From the NCBI GenBank assembly GCA_900322215.1, contig ONYW01000012.1, positions 1-32,716 on the forward strand: 32,716 nucleotides of DNA. The letters are read 5' to 3'. Source of the stretch: an uncultured Eubacteriales bacterium. Lineage in GTDB: Bacteria; Bacillota; Clostridia; Christensenellales; CAG-917. Under the pieces are notes generated by a model. It did no database searches and was not told the origin of the DNA. It worked only from the letters and a program-made list of their open reading frames with translations. Positions 24,080 to 31,219 of the stretch are shown piece after piece (the stretch's first letter is position 1; each line of letters begins with the position of its first letter). A program made the position numbers and the translations under genes.

Positions 24080-27000
24080 TGTTCGTCCTCCGCGGTTGTA
24101 ATGCAAAACGAGTCAAGCGAGACGCTTCCCGTCGTTCTTTCCTTTGCCGACGCGTACGCGCAAATATCTTGATAGTCGCAATACGTGCATTTTTCTTTCA
24201 TCGGAAGCGGGCGGATATAGCCGCTCTCTATTGCTTCTTCGCCCTTCGTCGCAACGGCGAGCGCATAGTCGCCGATGGCGTCTAATTGCTCGGGGCTTAG
24301 ATACACGTTTCCGCTCAGTTTGCCGGTAGGCGTGCACGGAAGCACGGACTCGCGCTTTGACTCCGCAAATTTGCCGTCAATCTTTGCAAGCAATTCCTCG
24401 TCGTTTACAAACTGCCCTTGGTATTCGTATCTCGGCTCGTCGTCCTTGCTGAATCCCTGCACGATAGGAAAATAGAACACGCCGACAGGTCGCTTGTCAA
24501 GGCTGTTCTTGACCGCCTTCATATAGAGATACAATTGGATTTTTTGTCCGTAATATATATCTTTGAGTTCGAGTTTTGCGCGGTAAGTCTTGTAATCCAC
24601 GATGAGGAAGTCGCCGTCTCTTACGTCTATTCTGTCTATAACGCCCTTAAACTTGATTTCCTTTTCTCCGACCTTTATCGACATAGGCTTGATTTCGCCC
24701 TTGCCGATAGCCGCCTCCATAAGGTACGGCGCAAACTCCGAGCGGAGGGAGAGCGCATACATATCCTTTGCAAGCGCAAGACTCTCCTTTTTCACGCGGA
24801 CGAGCACCCGCTTTGTCTGCGGTTTTTCAAGGAGGTATTCGTATTCGCCCTCCTTTATCGCGTTGTCAAAATAGACTTTCACTCTGTCCTCTATCGTCGT
24901 CTCGTCCACCTTGCCGTCTCTTATATCGTTGAAAAGCTGCTCCAAGACGCTGTGGATGATAGTGCCGTTTTCCGTGCCGAGGAACTCGCCCTCCTGCCTC
25001 TTCTTCAAGGACAGCACGTAGGCAAAATAATGTCCGTACGGACAGGCATAGAACTTTTCAAGGCGCGACACGCTCGTCACCACGTTGTCGCTCTTTGCCA
25101 TTTCAATTCTTTCGGGCTTTACGGCAATTCCGTAGAGTTTTGACTTTTCATAAGACGGCAGCGTTTCGAGGGCGGAACTGTACACTTCGAGTTCTTCCGG
25201 CAAAATCCTGTTGGACGTTGCGTCGTCCAAGACGACGGGCATGGCGTTTTTCAAAATCTCGTGATACGCCCCGCGCTTTGTCGCAAACATTCCCGTCGCA
25301 AGCGTCTCCCGCTCGTCCGACGGCAGTCTCGTGAGATGCTCGAAGTCTATGCGCTCTTCTTCTATCGCCTTTCCGCCTTCCGCCAAAAAGCCTTGCAACT
25401 CTTTAAGCACCACGGACGGTTGCAAAAACACTCCGTCCGCCATCTCAGGACGAGAGACGACGAGTTTTCCGTGCGGTTTTTTCATGAGGTCGCACACCGC
25501 GTACATGTTGGTCATAACCTTTTGATACGAGGTCGGAGACACTTCGATTCCGACATTTTTCAAAGCCTCTTCGTCGTTCGTTCCGATGACTATGCCTCCG
25601 CTCTCCAAAGCCGGCAATTTGCCGCTGACGGCGCCGAGAATGTATACGTCGTGCCCGCCCATAAAACGGGAGTCGTAACTTCCCACGAACACGCAGTCGA
25701 GATAGGTCGGAACGAGCGCGATTTTGAGAGTTTTTATCATGGACGAGAGGATCGTTTCAAACTCGCCGACCGTCCTGACGCCTTGAATGACGTCGTCTAT
25801 CTCATCGAGTACGGCGTCGATTTTTTCATTCACCTGTTCGGCGCATTTTTCATAGAATTTGCTAATGTTTGAAAGTTTTTCAACGTGACTGAGCCACGCT
25901 TCCTCGCTTTCTTCAAGCACACGCCTTACGCCTGCGACGATGTCCTTTACGTTTACGCTTCCTCGAAGCGTGATAGGCGACAGCGTCTCAATGAGTTTGC
26001 GTCTCACGCGCTCGGGCACGACGTTCTCCTCGCTTTCAAGCAAAAAACGGAGTTTTTCATCAACATTTTGATAGTTAAACTCCTTTTTGTGTTCTTTAAG
26101 TCGTTTTGACTCATAGCGTTCGTCCATCGTAAACGACGAGAAAAATCTTGAATATTCCACGCTGTGTTTGAGCACGTAATTCTCAAACAAATACACCTCT
26201 TCTTCGCCGAATTCGAGTTTGCTCGCAAAGAGCGGATTTTTGCAAAAATCAAGCACTTCAACGCTCTTGAAGCCGCTCTTCACGACTGCGAGCGCGGAGA
26301 GAAGATACCGCACTTTCGTTTGCTCAGAAAGGAGTTCCTTTTCGTCGATAAAGAAAGGTATGTCATACCTTGCAAAAATCGCCTTGATGTCCGACTCATA
26401 GAAGTTTAAGTCGCTTGCAAACACCTCTATATCTTTGTATCTTCCGCCCGACCTTACGTGATGAATGACGTCGGTCGCAAGTTTCAAAATCTCGTCGTAT
26501 CTGTCCTTTGCGACTCTGAGATACACTTTCTTCTCACCGTTTTCGCCTATGTTTTCTATCGGCGTTTTCGGCTTTGAATAGGAGAACAGCCATCTCGATA
26601 TAGCGTCCGTTGCAGGCGGCAACACCTCGTCGTTTCTCACGATCTCCGCCTTTCCGTCCGAGACCGATTTAAGTTTTTGTATGACGCGGTCGGGATATAT
26701 GCGCTTGTTCGGGTTGTCGTATCCGCTCGTGACGCCTATCGTGAGAGACATGGCATACTTGTCGATATTCTTCAAAATTTCAAGTTCGGGAGCGGAAAAC
26801 TCGTATATATCCGTGCAATAAAATCTCTTCCCCGCGACCGCTTCGGGATGAGTCGCAAGAAAGTCCGCGAGAGCGATGAGCCTAGTCGATGAGTCCGTGT
26901 GACTTGTCTCGAGTTGCACGAGATACTCCTCATAGATCGTCGCGATGTCAAGGATCTTGGTCTTCAGCGGAGAATCCTCCATTTCGCTTGTCTTCTCTCT

Positions 27001-27396
27001 AAGGCTCTCCACAGTCGCTCCGCTGTTTCTGAGCGCGGTGAGCGCGGCGTAAAGTTCGGTCGCAAAGCCGTCGACTTTTGCAACGCTCTTGTAATAGCAA
27101 AGTTTGTCCTTGACATCCAAAATCACCTTGCTTATCAGCATAACCGAACCCTCGGGTGTGAGGCACTTTTTTATGTCCTTGCCGATGAGTTTGTTTGCAA
27201 GGCGGGTGAAGGACATGACTTCGAGCCCGAAACTGCTCTCGAGTTCTAACGTAGAGATAAGTCCGCGCTCTACGAACGCGGTAAATCTGTCCGGCGCAAG
27301 AACTATGCTCTCCTGCGCGGACTTCATGCCCCTTTTGATCTCTTGCACGACTCCCTTGTAGGCACCGTGCGACGTGTTGGATATTACGATTTTCAT
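24076..27396 (-). CDS. addB: ATP-dependent nuclease subunit B of AddAB
   Basis: AddB is the partner of AddA, with an inactivated helicase-like body and a second nuclease domain. The 1106 residues include the nuclease signature FKGVIDRIDV then LIVDYKTY. The Fe-S cluster cysteines are ACPYGHYF upstream of the nuclease and KCTYCDYQDIC near the end (Cys1070, 1073, 1079). The N-terminus reads VISNTSHGAYKG where Bacillus subtilis AddB has a Walker A motif; no GKT is present. The ATG at 27396 lies 6 nt from a good -10 box, suggesting a leaderless mRNA. A TTG two codons upstream, with AGGA 8 nt before it, is the alternative start. The gene is divergent from a lipoprotein gene. Confidence 0.95.
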   Translation of the reverse strand: MKIVISNTSHGAYKGVVQEIKRGMKSAQESIVLAPDRFTAFVERGLISTLELESSFGLEVMSFTRLANKLIGKDIKKCLTPEGSVMLISKVILDVKDKLCYYKSVAKVDGFATELYAALTALRNSGATVESLREKTSEMEDSPLKTKILDIATIYEEYLVQLETSHTDSSTRLIALADFLATHPEAVAGKRFYCTDIYEFSAPELEILKNIDKYAMSLTIGVTSGYDNPNKRIYPDRVIQKLKSVSDGKAEIVRNDEVLPPATDAISRWLFSYSKPKTPIENIGENGEKKVYLRVAKDRYDEILKLATDVIHHVRSGGRYKDIEVFASDLNFYESDIKAIFARYDIPFFIDEKELLSEQTKVRYLLSALAVVKSGFKSVEVLDFCKNPLFASKLEFGEEEVYLFENYVLKHSVEYSRFFSSFTMDERYESKRLKEHKKEFNYQNVDEKLRFLLESEENVVPERVRRKLIETLSPITLRGSVNVKDIVAGVRRVLEESEEAWLSHVEKLSNISKFYEKCAEQVNEKIDAVLDEIDDVIQGVRTVGEFETILSSMIKTLKIALVPTYLDCVFVGSYDSRFMGGHDVYILGAVSGKLPALESGGIVIGTNDEEALKNVGIEVSPTSYQKVMTNMYAVCDLMKKPHGKLVVSRPEMADGVFLQPSVVLKELQGFLAEGGKAIEEERIDFEHLTRLPSDERETLATGMFATKRGAYHEILKNAMPVVLDDATSNRILPEELEVYSSALETLPSYEKSKLYGIAVKPERIEMAKSDNVVTSVSRLEKFYACPYGHYFAYVLSLKKRQEGEFLGTENGTIIHSVLEQLFNDIRDGKVDETTIEDRVKVYFDNAIKEGEYEYLLEKPQTKRVLVRVKKESLALAKDMYALSLRSEFAPYLMEAAIGKGEIKPMSIKVGEKEIKFKGVIDRIDVRDGDFLIVDYKTYRAKLELKDIYYGQKIQLYLYMKAVKNSLDKRPVGVFYFPIVQGFSKDDEPRYEYQGQFVNDEELLAKIDGKFAESKRESVLPCTPTGKLSGNVYLSPEQLDAIGDYALAVATKGEEAIESGYIRPLPMKEKCTYCDYQDICAYASAKERTTGSVSLDSFCITTAEDEQ

Positions 27397-27402
27397 AAGC
27401 AA

Positions 27403-27431
27403 ATTATATATCCTGCGACTTTTATTTTCAA
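27403..27431 (-). promoter_or_regulatory. addBA promoter abutting the start codon
   Basis: On the minus strand TTGAAA (27431-27426) and TATAAT (27408-27403) have a 17-nt spacer. Six nt separate the -10 box from the ATG, the same geometry as at 4003-4015. Confidence 0.75.
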
Positions 27432-27441
27432 TATGTTTTTG

Positions 27442-27478
27442 CAAATAAATAAAATATATTATATATTTTATTTATTTG
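27442..27478. repeat. Perfect 37-bp AT-rich palindrome
   Basis: Positions 27442-27459 are the exact reverse complement of 27461-27478, with a single central base. All bases are A/T except the terminal C and G. It sits just upstream of the addB -35 box, in the divergent addB-lipoprotein region. It could be an operator, a cruciform site or a structured leader end. Confidence 0.9.
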
Positions 27479-27533
27479 AACAGTCAAAAACAACTTGTAT
27501 TCCCGTTTTTAAAAACAGTATACCACGCCCTAT

Positions 27534-27554
27534 GCACCGTTTTCGGTGCTTTTT
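27534..27554 (+). terminator. Terminator-like hairpin upstream of the lipoprotein gene
   Basis: GCACCG (27534-27539) pairs with CGGTGC (27544-27549) around TTTT and is followed by five T residues. No annotated gene reads into it on the plus strand, so it is either a leftover or the end of a short unrecognised transcript. Confidence 0.45.
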
Positions 27555-27605
27555 GCGCGCACTCAAAAAAAATCTTATAGATTTTTGAAATTGTGCTCGT
27601 TTTTA

Positions 27606-27633
27606 TTGCAGGATTTTTGTTTTGTGCTATAAT
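27606..27633 (+). promoter_or_regulatory. Lipoprotein gene promoter close to the start codon
   Basis: TTGCAG (27606-27611) and TATAAT (27628-27633) have a 16-nt spacer. Nine nt separate the -10 box from the ATG at 27643, leaving a leader of only about 0-3 nt and no room for a ribosome site. Confidence 0.75.
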
Positions 27634-27642
27634 AAACGTATT

Positions 27643-28530
27643 ATGAAGAAAAAACTTACTATTATTATTGCAGTAATATCCCTTTTGGCACTCATGGTGG
27701 TGTCTCTTGTTGCTTGCAGCAGAGCGACAACGCAAGGGCAACTTGCAAACTTCCTTGTTGACCACGGTCAAGAAGTCTTTGTCTACGACGTCAAAAACGC
27801 CGCCACAAACGAGACAGGCACCTACACCGTGACAGTCACCAAGCACGCGGCAAACAGCGCGGTCGACTGCCCGGATCCGATTGCAAACGTCGAGGCAGGC
27901 GTCCTCGTCGAGAGCCATCTCGTCATGGGAAGCGTCGAGTACCAAACGGGTTGCTACTTCAATATCGTGAGCGGGACTTCCCTCATGACTCCAGCCTATA
28001 CCTACCGCATACAAAAGGAAAACGGCAACGAGACATTCCGCATGAAAGGCAACTATACGGGCGCAGTGTTCAAATTTGAAAAGGTCATAGACGGCAAGGT
28101 TTCGACAGGCGCGTTCAAACTCTCGGGCACCTACTTTGACAACAACGAGTTCCATCAGTCGCTTAGGACGGTCACGACTTTCTCTACAAACTTCAACTTC
28201 TCGTATTCCGTTCCGCTCGTTTCTCCAAATGAGAGTTCAGCCGTGACGCTCTCCGCTTCTTGCTCAAGAACGGCAAAAGTCAAAACAGCCTACACCGCGA
28301 CGCTCGCCGACGCGGAAGACGGCGTCGAATGCTACAACGTCCACGTCGCCCGCTCCACGAAGGTCGCAGGACTTGCACAGTCCCTCTACTATGCGAAGAA
28401 TCCGATGAAGGCAGGCAACAGCACTCTCACGATGACGCACGTCCTCGTCAAGTTCTACGAGCCGTACATCACTGAAAGCGGTGAAAAATCCGAAATCGAA
28501 TATGCCTTAAAGACGGCGGAAATTCATTAA
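27643..28530 (+). CDS. Predicted lipoprotein of unknown function
   Basis: This 295-residue protein starts with a lysine-rich n-region, a hydrophobic core and the lipobox LVAC, giving a lipidated Cys25 after cleavage; Lgt encoded at the right of the window would modify it. The mature part is beta-rich, with repeated Thr/Ser-rich strands (TYTVTVTKH, TRTVTTF-type texture) and four further cysteines. I recognise no family or active site. The ATG at 27643 follows the promoter by 9 nt, so a leaderless mRNA is likely; in-frame codons further upstream lie within the promoter. A nested inverted repeat with a terminator overlaps the stop codon. It is divergent from addBA. Confidence 0.85.
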   Translation: MKKKLTIIIAVISLLALMVVSLVACSRATTQGQLANFLVDHGQEVFVYDVKNAATNETGTYTVTVTKHAANSAVDCPDPIANVEAGVLVESHLVMGSVEYQTGCYFNIVSGTSLMTPAYTYRIQKENGNETFRMKGNYTGAVFKFEKVIDGKVSTGAFKLSGTYFDNNEFHQSLRTVTTFSTNFNFSYSVPLVSPNESSAVTLSASCSRTAKVKTAYTATLADAEDGVECYNVHVARSTKVAGLAQSLYYAKNPMKAGNSTLTMTHVLVKFYEPYITESGEKSEIEYALKTAEIH

Positions 28531-28599
28531 AAAATTGCGACAATTTATAAGCGTTCCACTTGATTGTGGGACGCTTATTTTTTTATCGCAATTTTTTAA
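28527..28599 (+). terminator. Terminator nested in a larger inverted repeat
   Basis: The inner stem (28549-28559 with 28566-28576, one G-T pair) is followed by ATTTTTTT and is a good terminator for the lipoprotein gene. The outer arms TTAAAAAATTGCGA (28527-28540) and TCGCAATTTTTTAA (28586-28599) pair perfectly and include the stop codon. Confidence 0.85.
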
Positions 28600-28707
28600 T
28601 CTCTTCCGCGCAAATGATTGTTTGCTAAACTTTACAAGAACATAACAACTCCGGTTCTACCTCGCAACAATCTTTTGCTTGGAGTTATGCGAAAAAACGA
28701 CGATAAG

Positions 28708-28738
28708 AAGCGTCCGACAATAGAGGACGCTTTTTTTG
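28708..28738. terminator. Second terminator hairpin before the DivIVA-like gene
   Basis: AAGCGTCC (28708-28715) pairs with GGACGCTT (28725-28732), followed on the plus strand by a run of T (28731-28737). On the minus strand it lies 38 nt beyond the stop of the DivIVA-like gene but its T-run is weaker there. It may serve both directions or end a short plus-strand transcript. Confidence 0.65.
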
Positions 28739-28776
28739 TTAGGTTTATTATTTGTATTATATGTAATATAGTGTAT

Positions 28777-29511
28777 TTAATTGAATAACGACTGGCAAAG
28801 TTCTTCGAGGCTCTCGGTCGGGTGGAGGGCTTCGTCAAGACTGAATGCGCCCTGCCCCTCTACACTCTCTATGTTACGAGCGTCCTGCAAGGCTTTGGCA
28901 CCGCCATTTTTGCTCACGCTCTTTAACGCCTGTTTTTGTTGTGGCATTGCGGGGATTTTTGCGCCATCCTTTTGCTCTTCTCTCCCGCCTACGTCGTTTT
29001 GCATATTTTGTTGAACGCGCGTGAGTCGCTCCACTTCGCTTTTGAAATACGCCTCCATGTCGTCCATATCGTCGGCGCGAGCGAGAGAAAACTCCTGCGA
29101 CAAATACTTGGTGAGTTCTATCTCCGTTTGCACGGCGACGCTCTCCAAGTTCAGCGCGTCCTTTGCAAAGTGATAGCGTTCTTTGAGTTCGGTATATGCC
29201 GAAGTCCATTTTGCACGGAAAAGTTTTAGACGGTCAAGTTCCGCCTTGTATTTACGCCGTATTTGCGCTTCCATATCCTCCGCCGTCTTGGTGGCGCGAA
29301 CGAGAGTGAGTTTGATTTGTTCCTCTCTTGCCTCGTACACGCCGAGTTTTGTCGCAAGGTCTTCGTTTTGTTTGACAAGCCCTGCAATACGCTCCTTTTG
29401 CGCCATGAGCGCGGACTCGTTTTTTTGTTGCAACTCGTTTATATACGCCTCAACCGCTTTGCGGTCGTAGCCCTTGAATTTTGTTCTAAAACGCGCGTCT
29501 TTTTTCTTCAT
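28777..29511 (-). CDS. DivIVA-like coiled-coil protein
   Basis: This 244-residue protein starts with ARFRTKFKGYDRKAVEAYIN, which fits the DivIVA/GpsB N-terminal membrane-curvature domain (F-x-x-x-x-x-GYD-x-x-x-V-x-x-Y/F). A continuous charged coiled coil follows to about residue 190, then a Gln/Lys-rich, probably disordered tail. DivIVA proteins gather at poles and septa and recruit division or wall-synthesis factors; the role here is inferred from the N-terminus and architecture. The ATG at 29511 has GGAG 5 nt upstream. A longer reading frame extends upstream but lacks a ribosome site and has non-coding-like composition, so I reject it. Confidence 0.75.
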   Translation of the reverse strand: MKKKDARFRTKFKGYDRKAVEAYINELQQKNESALMAQKERIAGLVKQNEDLATKLGVYEAREEQIKLTLVRATKTAEDMEAQIRRKYKAELDRLKLFRAKWTSAYTELKERYHFAKDALNLESVAVQTEIELTKYLSQEFSLARADDMDDMEAYFKSEVERLTRVQQNMQNDVGGREEQKDGAKIPAMPQQKQALKSVSKNGGAKALQDARNIESVEGQGAFSLDEALHPTESLEELCQSLFN

Positions 29512-29600
29512 AACGTCTCCTTGCAAACAATATAACTCATACGCGCGCGAAATATCTGTCATGCTTTGACGATTCTTGACGCTTCCTGCCAAAAGGGCAT

Positions 29601-29628
29601 AAAAATATGCGAGACTTGCTCGCATATT
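29601..29628 (-). terminator. Terminator of the nicotinate phosphoribosyltransferase gene
   Basis: AATATGCGAG (29604-29613) pairs perfectly with CTCGCATATT (29619-29628), loop 5 nt. On the minus strand the stem runs into TTT and then ATG, giving a five-T tract. Confidence 0.8.
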
Positions 29629-29650
29629 AAGAATTTGGATTTGTTTGATT

Positions 29651-31105
29651 TTAGTTCTCGTGAGCGCGGTTGAGAAGTTCGTTTTTGAGTTTCCAAAGTT
29701 TGTAGGAAAGGTCAACCTTATACTCTTGCGTGTTGATGACGCGTTTGTATTCCGGGAAGAACTGCCCCGTGCTTTCGTCCTCGTGCTTTGCGATATCTTT
29801 GAGCGTCGGACGATTGTAAACGAGTTTGCCGTCCTTGAATATCGGTTGCATAAGTTCGACGACCTCGTAGCCCTCAAAAGTGGTTCTTTTCCACGTCTGT
29901 TCCGGGTGGAAGACAGTAAGCGGTTTTGACGTGTCGAACACCTCGTCCTCGAGACAGATGAGGTCGGCTTGCGCCATACCGTCTTTTACAATTCTCACGA
30001 CCTTTTTTACGCCCGGATTCGTCGTCTTCTCATGGCTGTTGGAGACCTTTATTCTCGGCTCAAATTTGCCGTTCTCCTCGATAGCGCAAAGTTTGTACAC
30101 TCCGCCGAGAGAGGCGTTTTGATAACTCGTGATGAGTTTTGTGCCGATGCCGTACACGTCTATCTTTGCATCCTGGTTTTGGAGTGCGAGCAGTATGTCC
30201 TCGTCGAGGTCGTTCGTCGCAAAGATGAGCGCGTCCTTGTGCCCCGCCTCGTCAAGCATAGTCCTTGCCTTGCGACTGAGATATGCGAGGTCGCCGCTGT
30301 CAAGACGAATGCCGATAGGCTTGTGTCCTGCGGCTTTAAGTTTGTCAAACACCTTTATGGCATTCGGAACACCGCTCTTTAAGGTGTCGTAGGTGTCAAC
30401 GAGGAGCAGGCAGTTGTCGGGATAAATCTCCGCATACTTTTCAAACGCTTCGAGTTCGCTGTCAAACGACATAACCCAACTGTGAGAGTGCGTGCCCGTG
30501 ACGGGAATGCCGAAAAGTTTGCCTGCGACGACGTTGGACGTCGTGCGGACTCCGCCGATATATGCCGCTCTTGCGCCGTAAATGCCTGCGTCGGCACCCT
30601 GCGCGCGGCGAAGACCGAACTCGCTGATCTTGTTTTTCGTGCATTCGCAAAGTCTCGCCGCCTTTGTCGCGATGAGCGTTTGATGGTTGATAAACGTAAG
30701 CAGTGCGGTTTCTACAAGTTGCGCTTCAAAAAGCGGTGCGGAAACCGTGAGTATCGGCTCGTACGGAAAGATAAGCGTCCCCTCCGGCACTGCCTTTATA
30801 TCGCCCGTAAACTTGAAATCTTTGAGCGCGTCAAGAAAGTCTTCCGGGAAGATTTTGAGAGAGCGGAGATATGAGATGTCGCTCTCGTCAAAATGCAGGT
30901 TCAAGATGTAGTCTATCGCCTGCTCGAGTCCCGCGACTATCGCATAACCAAATCCGCCGTTTCCGCGGTAAAACACGTCGAAGACCGCTCTCTTCTTGTC
31001 TAGTTTGCAAATTTTGTAGCCGTTCATCATCGTAAGTTGATAGAAATCGGTGAGGAGCGTCAAGTTGTTCGTCTTTACTCTTTCGTTAGTATAATCAAAT
31101 TCCAT
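29651..31105 (-). CDS. pncB: Nicotinate phosphoribosyltransferase
   Basis: This enzyme joins nicotinate to PRPP to give nicotinate mononucleotide, in NAD salvage. The 484 residues match the Gram-positive form. The N-terminus NLTLLTDFYQLTMMNGY is highly typical. FGLRRAQG, GTHSHSWVMSF and the phosphate-binding region IGIRLDSGDLAYLS are all present, as is YGIGTKLITS. GAGGG lies about 5 nt before the ATG. It is 114 nt downstream of lgt in the same direction. That gap holds imperfect repeats of TTCRCCTTGTT-type sequence and one small hairpin (31193-31207), so co-transcription is possible but unproven. Confidence 0.95.
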   Translation of the reverse strand: MEFDYTNERVKTNNLTLLTDFYQLTMMNGYKICKLDKKRAVFDVFYRGNGGFGYAIVAGLEQAIDYILNLHFDESDISYLRSLKIFPEDFLDALKDFKFTGDIKAVPEGTLIFPYEPILTVSAPLFEAQLVETALLTFINHQTLIATKAARLCECTKNKISEFGLRRAQGADAGIYGARAAYIGGVRTTSNVVAGKLFGIPVTGTHSHSWVMSFDSELEAFEKYAEIYPDNCLLLVDTYDTLKSGVPNAIKVFDKLKAAGHKPIGIRLDSGDLAYLSRKARTMLDEAGHKDALIFATNDLDEDILLALQNQDAKIDVYGIGTKLITSYQNASLGGVYKLCAIEENGKFEPRIKVSNSHEKTTNPGVKKVVRIVKDGMAQADLICLEDEVFDTSKPLTVFHPEQTWKRTTFEGYEVVELMQPIFKDGKLVYNRPTLKDIAKHEDESTGQFFPEYKRVINTQEYKVDLSYKLWKLKNELLNRAHEN

Positions 31106-31219
31106 TTTTCCCTCAAAGGCTTCACCTTGTTATTATTGCTTTCGCCTTGTTGTTATTTTCGTTATGATTTGAGACTTCGCCTTTATTTATTGACAACGAA
31201 TGTCGTTGCGGCTTTTGTA

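Noticed and set aside
27484-28155. 223-codon minus-strand reading frame opposite the lipoprotein gene
   Set aside because: It overlaps a lipoprotein with a clear signal peptide and promoter, and has no ribosome site or family pattern.
29512-29877. N-terminal extension of the DivIVA-like protein
   Set aside because: The upstream frame runs antisense-like through the nicotinate phosphoribosyltransferase gene and its terminator, has Ser/Thr/Arg-rich non-coding composition, and lacks a ribosome site, whereas the ATG at 29511 has GGAG.
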